From Chloroflexota bacterium (GTDB lineage: Bacteria > Chloroflexota > Anaerolineae > Anaerolineales > UBA11858), in contig VGOC01000011.1 in NCBI GenBank assembly GCA_016865865.1, positions 1-54,921 on the forward strand: 54,921 nucleotides of DNA, read 5' to 3'. The translations under genes and the position numbers were made by a program. Under the pieces are notes generated by a model, which searched no databases, was not told the origin of the DNA, and saw nothing but the letters and a program-made list of their open reading frames with translations. The first letter of the stretch is position 1. The number at the start of each line of letters is the position of its first letter. This document shows positions 50,230 to 54,921 of the stretch, one piece after another.

Positions 50230-52320
50230 TCACGGATTGCCCAGAGCCACGTCAATGGATTTCAACTCGAAATAAGCCTCGATGATCTTGCGGACGATAG
50301 GCCCGGCGACGCTGGCGCCCTCGCCGCCATTATAGACGAAGACCACCACGGCAATCTCGGGGTTTTCATAAGGAGCGTAGGCAACCGTCCAGGCGTGGGT
50401 AGGCCAGTCGCCTGGTTTGCACAGATTCTTTTCGGCGGCAAATTCATCGCAATATTCGGCAGTGCCGGTTTTTCCCGCGGCCGCGATATCTATCTTATAG
50501 AAGCCCACAGCGTCTATGGACAATGTGCCCCGCGTAACCGCCAGTCGCATGCCTTCCTGGATCTTCTGGATCACCCAGGGTTCCACGGTCTTTTTCTCTC
50601 CAGTCAGTTTCGCTTCACAACCTCCAGGGGCGGTAGGTTCGTCGAACACATCAATGACCGGGTCTTGGGTGATATCCCATTTCATCTCCGGTTCGAAGCT
50701 CTGAACCACATTGCCGTTCGAATCGGTGATCTCGTAGATCAGGGTGGGGCGCATCAATTTGCCGTCGTTAGCGATGGTGGCTGCCGACATGAGCACCTGC
50801 AAGGGCGTGGCGATGACGAAGCCCTGGCCGACGCTGGCAATATAGGTATCCCCGATAGCCCAGTTCTCTCCGTGGGCGATACGCTTCCAGGTTGGGTCGG
50901 GGATGGTGCCATCGGCTGCATCGGGCAACTCGATGCCAGGCAGCGCGCCGTACCCGATGGCGCGGGCGTAAGTCCCCAGGCGGCAGATGCCCAGGCCCTC
51001 TGGCACTTCATTCTTGTAGCCGCCGCCGAGCTTGTAGAAATACACATTGCTGGAGTTGGAGATTCCTCCCAGAAAATCTAATTGGCCGAATCCGGCGCGG
51101 TTCCAATCTACGAATTCGCGCTCGTAGCCCGGGTCATTGGGGGTGTATTTTTCGGTGATGGTGATGATTCCTGGGGTATCAATGACCTGTTCGGGGGTGA
51201 CGACGCCCTCATTCAGCGCGCCCACCGCGGTGGATAACTTGAACACAGAACCGGCTGGAAGTTCGGCGCCCACGGCATGGTTGAGCAGCGGGTCGCGCAC
51301 ATCGGCGAGTAGTTGTTCGTAATAATAGGCCGGGATGACGCGCGCCATGCGGTTGTTTTCATATGTGGGAAAGGAAACCATGGAGAGAATCTCCCCTGTT
51401 CGAGGGTTGATGGCGATGGCAACCCCGCTGGTGATGCGCAGCTCGTTGAAATAAGCGTTCCAGCCATTGATCTCGCTGAGGAGAATGGCCTCGGTGGCTT
51501 CCTGGAAGCGTGTGTCTATGGTGAGGGTGATATTCTGGCCAGGGATGGGGGCGATCGGTGGGTGGATGTCACGCACAATCCGCCCGGCAACGTCCACTTC
51601 CACCACCCGCTTGCCAGGTTTCCCTCGTAGGACGGCCTCGAAATAACGCTCGATGCCGGCATAGCCGACTTTGTCACGGTTGGGGATGAAACCCCGTTCC
51701 CGGTAATATGCCTCATCGAATTCCGAGATCGGCCCAAGGAAGCCGACGATAGAGGCGGTCAGTGAGCCGGTGGGGTAATCGCGCACCGGTTCGATCTCGA
51801 TCTCGACTCCAGGCCAATCAACAGCCTTTTCTTCGATGATCATTGCCAGCGTACGGTCTATGTTGCATTTGATTTTTACCGTACGGTAGGGTGCGCTGGT
51901 GATCCCGTAATCTGCAATTTGGGAAATCCCGTGTTCGGAGACACAAGGCACGTAGGGAGTTTCGAGGGTCACCTCCCCCAGGTTGACAGGAACATCTATG
52001 ATCTCGGAAAGCTGACGATAGATTTCCTGAATCTCCCCTGGGTCGTCGGGCAGGTTGGCGGGCAGGATCACCACATCATACGAGGCGATATTATTGGCTA
52101 GAATGATGCCATTATGGTCATAGATCACGCCGCGCAGTGTGGAGAGACTGATCTCGCTGATGCGGTTTTCCTCCGCCTGGGCGACATACTCATCGAATCC
52201 TTTGATTTGCAGGTTGTATAATCTGAAAATGAAAAATGCAAAAATCCCCCCGATAACGAAGACAAAAGCAGCGATGCGCCGGCTCTCGATGCGATTCTTG
52301 AGAATTCCAGATTCGTTCAT
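50230..52320 (-). CDS. mrdA: penicillin-binding protein 2 (elongasome transpeptidase)
   Basis: 696 residues. One N-terminal membrane helix (~17-37), a dimerisation/pedestal domain (~55-290) and the transpeptidase domain. Active site: SVFK (Ser358, Lys361), SSN in GISNSSNVYFYKLGG, and KTGT (Lys617). It cross-links peptidoglycan together with RodA. The start at 52320 overlaps mreD by 4 bp; a longer frame to 52662 runs antiparallel to nothing real but lies over mreD in another frame and is rejected. Confidence 0.95.
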   Translation of the reverse strand: MNESGILKNRIESRRIAAFVFVIGGIFAFFIFRLYNLQIKGFDEYVAQAEENRISEISLSTLRGVIYDHNGIILANNIASYDVVILPANLPDDPGEIQEIYRQLSEIIDVPVNLGEVTLETPYVPCVSEHGISQIADYGITSAPYRTVKIKCNIDRTLAMIIEEKAVDWPGVEIEIEPVRDYPTGSLTASIVGFLGPISEFDEAYYRERGFIPNRDKVGYAGIERYFEAVLRGKPGKRVVEVDVAGRIVRDIHPPIAPIPGQNITLTIDTRFQEATEAILLSEINGWNAYFNELRITSGVAIAINPRTGEILSMVSFPTYENNRMARVIPAYYYEQLLADVRDPLLNHAVGAELPAGSVFKLSTAVGALNEGVVTPEQVIDTPGIITITEKYTPNDPGYEREFVDWNRAGFGQLDFLGGISNSSNVYFYKLGGGYKNEVPEGLGICRLGTYARAIGYGALPGIELPDAADGTIPDPTWKRIAHGENWAIGDTYIASVGQGFVIATPLQVLMSAATIANDGKLMRPTLIYEITDSNGNVVQSFEPEMKWDITQDPVIDVFDEPTAPGGCEAKLTGEKKTVEPWVIQKIQEGMRLAVTRGTLSIDAVGFYKIDIAAAGKTGTAEYCDEFAAEKNLCKPGDWPTHAWTVAYAPYENPEIAVVVFVYNGGEGASVAGPIVRKIIEAYFELKSIDVALGNP

Positions 52321-52820
52321 AGTTCGATTTCTTCGGGGTGCAACCAATTCGCAAAATCTCGCACCACAGCATAGACCGGCGTCGCCAGAAGCAAGTTCAG
52401 GAACAAACTTGGCAGCGTGATCAATTGCAGGGTGTCTAACCAGGGCAGGTCTGCGCCGCTGATCGAAATCGTAAACGCAGTAAGAAAGTGGCTGAGCAGG
52501 GTTCCCGCCAGCGTGACTACGAACATAGCCAGGATCGGTATCTGCCAAATCCTGCGCCTGATGGCGAGCGCTAAAGCGGTGATACTCACATAACTGACTA
52601 ACGGAATCATGATATTCATCGCCGAGACAAAGCCAACTATCAACCCCCCCAGGATGCTCCACTGCCAGGCGGATTGGACGCGTTCTTGCAACGCCCAGGC
52701 CACGATCACCAAAAGCACGATGTCAGCATATCCCTGGAGCAACGGCAGACTGCTGACGATCGTGGATTGGAGGATCACTAGCAAAGTTAAGACGGGTAGC
52801 GGGGCCAGGATGGGTAGCAT
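52317..52820 (-). CDS. mreD: rod shape-determining protein MreD
   Basis: 167 residues with five or six membrane helices, the usual size. It is a membrane partner of MreC and PBP2 in the elongation complex. The helix segment LVILQSTIVSSLPLLQGYAD and WSILGGLIVGFVSAMN are typical of the family. Four-bp overlap with mrdA indicates translational coupling. Confidence 0.92.
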   Translation of the reverse strand: MLPILAPLPVLTLLVILQSTIVSSLPLLQGYADIVLLVIVAWALQERVQSAWQWSILGGLIVGFVSAMNIMIPLVSYVSITALALAIRRRIWQIPILAMFVVTLAGTLLSHFLTAFTISISGADLPWLDTLQLITLPSLFLNLLLATPVYAVVRDFANWLHPEEIEL

Positions 52821-52827
52821 TCGATTT

Positions 52828-53676
52828 CTACGGAACAGCGGGCATCGGCATCAATGGGGAGGTGTCGATCGGCTGGAAATTCGTAATCACCAACACGATT
52901 TCCAGGTTGGCAAAATCTACCACCGGTTGAAGGGAGGCGCTTTGGAAAAGGTCATAATCCCGGCTGCGGACTCCGGTGATTTGCCCGATGAGGATATCGG
53001 GAGGGTACGCGCCGCCAAGCCCAGAGGTCAGCACCAGGTCGCCGGGTTCGACAGTGACATCTTGAAGGATCATATCCAGCCCGATATCCGCTGTGATCGA
53101 GCCAGAAAGGATGGCCTCGGCGCGAGAGGGTTCCAGGCGCACATCTACCGTCACAGACGGATCGGTGATCAATTGGACCAGGGCTGCTGAGGCGGTCACC
53201 TGCGATACGCGCCCGACCAATCCCTGTTGTGTGACAACGGGCATGCCGCGCCGCAGGCCATCATCCGAGCCGCGGTTGATGTGGATATACTTCAAAAAGG
53301 GGCTGGGGTCTCTGCCGATGACGCTTGCGCCGACATATTGATATTCTGGATAGGCGCGTGCGAAATCTAGCAATGCTGAGAGGATGCGATATTCTCCCAT
53401 CTGCTGCTGAAGTTCGATGATCTGTGTGCGCAGATGAGCGAGTTCGGCTTCCAGAGCCGCGTTTTCCTGCATCAATTGGGCGACGTCGCGCGGGCCGGTC
53501 AGATAATCCTGAATAGCTTGGAAGCGTCCCGCTACCCAGGTTTGTGCTGCCATCAGGGGAGCGAGCGTGATCCGCGAGAGGGGAGTGAGGTAACCACCTA
53601 ATGCTAGAAAGACTAACCCGATTGCTACCAATGACAGGGTGATGTTTTTCCACGGAACAGACGATTTGGAGTTCAT
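52828..53676 (-). CDS. mreC: rod shape-determining protein MreC
   Basis: 282 residues. An N-terminal membrane helix (~11-30), a coiled coil (~65-105, LMQENAALEAELAHLRTQII) and a double beta-barrel domain with VIGRDPSPFLKYIHINRGS, GMPVVTQQGLVGRV and DLVLTSGLGGAYPPDILIG. It stimulates PBP2. It follows mreB by 23 bp and precedes mreD by 7 bp. Confidence 0.94.
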   Translation of the reverse strand: MNSKSSVPWKNITLSLVAIGLVFLALGGYLTPLSRITLAPLMAAQTWVAGRFQAIQDYLTGPRDVAQLMQENAALEAELAHLRTQIIELQQQMGEYRILSALLDFARAYPEYQYVGASVIGRDPSPFLKYIHINRGSDDGLRRGMPVVTQQGLVGRVSQVTASAALVQLITDPSVTVDVRLEPSRAEAILSGSITADIGLDMILQDVTVEPGDLVLTSGLGGAYPPDILIGQITGVRSRDYDLFQSASLQPVVDFANLEIVLVITNFQPIDTSPLMPMPAVP

Positions 53677-53699
53677 ATTCCTCGATCACATCGTCTTTT

Positions 53700-54761
53700 T
53701 CAACCCTTGTCGGTGCGCCCCAATCCGATGAAGAGAGATTTCCAGGTATCCATATTTTCGAGGGCGATGCCGGCGCCACGGGCTACACAACTCATCGGGT
53801 CTTCGGCGACCCAAGCCCGGATGTTGAGTTCATGGGTCAGGCGTTCGTCGAAACCTTGAAGCAGGCTGCCGCCGCCGGCCATACAGATGCCCATATCCAT
53901 CAGATCAGCCACGATCTCGGGCGGCGCTTCATCGAGGGCGTCTTTGATGGTATCAATGATGATCTGCACCGAACCGGCCATCGCTTCGCGTAATTCGATC
54001 GAAGAAACCTCGATCGCTTCTGGTAAACCACTGAGCAAATTCCGCCCACGCAGCCGGATGGTTTTTTCTTGCGGCAGGTGATATGCCGATCCGATGGCGA
54101 TCTTGGCGTGTTCCGCCATGCGCTGCCCGATGAGCAGATTGTATTTATTACGAATGTACTGGATGATGTCTTCGTCCAGTTCGTCTCCGGCTACGCGAAG
54201 GGAGCGAGAGACCACCATGCCTTTCATGGAGAGGATGGCGACATCCGATGTGCCGCCTCCGATATCTACCACCATGCTGCCGCGAACTTCGCTGATGGGC
54301 AGACCCGCTCCCAAGGCCGCCGCCACCGGTTCTTCGATCATGAACACCTCGCGGGCGCCGGCAGACATGGCCGCATCGTAAACAGCGCGCTTTTCGACTT
54401 TGGTCACGCCAGCGGGAATACCGATGATCACGCGCGGGCGGGGAACAGGTACGATGCTCTGTTGATGGACTTTGCCAATGAAATATTCCAGCATGGCCTG
54501 GGTGATTTCGAATTCCGAGATTACACCATCTCGCACAGGCCTGACAGTAATCACATTGGCTGGCGTCCGGCCAACCATGGCTTTCGCCTCCGCGCCGATT
54601 GCTAACGGCATTCGTGTACGTTTTTCGATCGCGACCCAGGAAGGTTCGCTGATAACGATGCCTTTCCCGCTCACATGGATCATGGTATTCGAGGTACCCA
54701 GGTCAATGCCAATATCCAATGAGAAAAAGCCTAGTAGCCAGTTAAGGGGATTAAATGCCAA
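53700..54761 (-). CDS. mreB: rod shape-determining protein MreB
   Basis: 353 residues. A bacterial actin that guides lateral cell-wall synthesis. Intact ATP motifs: GIDLGTSNTMI, VVDIGGGTSDVAILSMKG and MAGGGSLLQGFDERLT; a short membrane-binding N-terminus (MAFNPLNWLLGFF) precedes the fold. The start is read as TTG at 54761, where AAGGAG lies 6 nt before; the frame extends upstream to 54812. It heads the mreB-mreC-mreD-mrdA-min-rodA cluster. A diverged paralogue lies at 38822. Confidence 0.94.
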   Translation of the reverse strand: MAFNPLNWLLGFFSLDIGIDLGTSNTMIHVSGKGIVISEPSWVAIEKRTRMPLAIGAEAKAMVGRTPANVITVRPVRDGVISEFEITQAMLEYFIGKVHQQSIVPVPRPRVIIGIPAGVTKVEKRAVYDAAMSAGAREVFMIEEPVAAALGAGLPISEVRGSMVVDIGGGTSDVAILSMKGMVVSRSLRVAGDELDEDIIQYIRNKYNLLIGQRMAEHAKIAIGSAYHLPQEKTIRLRGRNLLSGLPEAIEVSSIELREAMAGSVQIIIDTIKDALDEAPPEIVADLMDMGICMAGGGSLLQGFDERLTHELNIRAWVAEDPMSCVARGAGIALENMDTWKSLFIGLGRTDKG

Positions 54762-54823
54762 CTTGGGCTCCTTGATTCCGAAGGTGTTTGCTGCGTTTTT
54801 CACGCATAGCAAAATACAGCAGG

Positions 54824-54829
54824 ATTATA
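54824..54829 (-). promoter_or_regulatory. possible -10 box of the mre cluster
   Basis: TATAAT on the minus strand, ~62 bp upstream of the mreB start. No strong -35 at the right distance. Probably the head of the cell-shape operon. Confidence 0.45.
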
Positions 54830-54894
54830 CCAAGTTTTGCCATTGGACACACTAAACCTGAATGAGAAGTGTACACGCAAGACCTGGCAGGGTA

Positions 54895-54921
54895 TCGCCC
54901 GAAAAAGGGGTGTAGGGCGTA
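54895..54921. repeat. partial palindrome arm cut by the window end
   Basis: GCCCGAAAAAGGGGTGTAGG resembles the left arm of the MITE cores (CCCGAAAAAAGGGTGTGCG). The other arm would lie beyond the window, so family and ends cannot be judged. Confidence 0.4.

Noticed and set aside
50230-52662. An 810-residue version of PBP2
   Set aside because: The extra N-terminal part lies over mreD in another frame and is low in family features; the ATG at 52320 overlaps mreD by 4 bp and begins a normal PBP2.

Overview
The window looks like a chromosomal segment of a Chloroflexota bacterium, most likely class Anaerolineae. The assignment is an inference from gene content: a membrane-arm-only nuo cluster with two nuoM genes, a MoxR/DUF58/double-vWA locus, a split ATP synthase operon with a b/delta fusion, many STRR-like short repeat hairpins, and Gram-positive-like signals (strong AAGGAG ribosome sites, some TTG and GTG starts). 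No rRNA gene is present to confirm it.

Layout. 1-2.4 kb is a decaying accessory edge: a possible IS end cutting an HU-like gene, three small genes of unknown function, a short-repeat spacer and a broken aldehyde dehydrogenase. 2.5-4.2 kb (-) is a GAF-PAS-adenylate cyclase. 4.5-14.2 kb (+) encodes the membrane arm of respiratory complex I (nuoA-H-J-K-L-M-M-N). 14.3-16.8 kb (+) encodes the Fo part of ATP synthase (atpI, atpB, atpE, atpF fused to part of atpH). 17.2-18.7 kb is a Mur ligase. 18.9-30.4 kb (+) holds a secreted two-repeat protein and then a six-gene cluster: an inactive-looking peptidase-like membrane protein, a 943-residue membrane protein, DUF58, two vWA membrane proteins and a MoxR AAA+ ATPase. 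A tRNA-Pro follows, then yebC-ruvC-ruvA and an M42 aminopeptidase. 34.2-38.8 kb (+) encodes F1 (atpA-G-D-C), followed 6 bp later by an MreB paralogue. Then come rex (-), obgE-nadD-DUF1905 (+), a G5/3D cell-wall protein (-), SRP RNA, a metF remnant, tRNA-Gln, gltX, and at 47.0-54.8 kb (-) a cell-shape and division cluster (mreB, mreC, mreD, mrdA, minC, minD, minE, rodA).

The genes cover proton pumping, ATP synthesis, redox sensing by Rex, cell-wall elongation and septum placement. Both energy complexes are split: no nuoB-C-D-E-F-G-I is in the window, and Fo and F1 are separated by about 17 kb.

The most distinctive feature is a set of miniature palindromic mobile elements between these housekeeping genes. 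Five copies of one family (about 112 bp, ends GTAACTRCTCAGCC) are each flanked by an 8-bp target duplication, four perfect and one 7/8. A sixth diverged copy has a 7/8 duplication. Two further element types have different ends but the same kind of core hairpin (a 9-bp TAATGATAT duplication and an 8-bp TTGATAAC duplication). The cores are nearly perfect palindromes whose arm changes are matched on the other arm, and most look like bidirectional intrinsic terminators. One insertion sits in the last codons of nuoH and replaced its stop codon. A second repeat class, degenerate 7-nt repeats paired as hairpins, fills spacers inside the nuo and atp operons.
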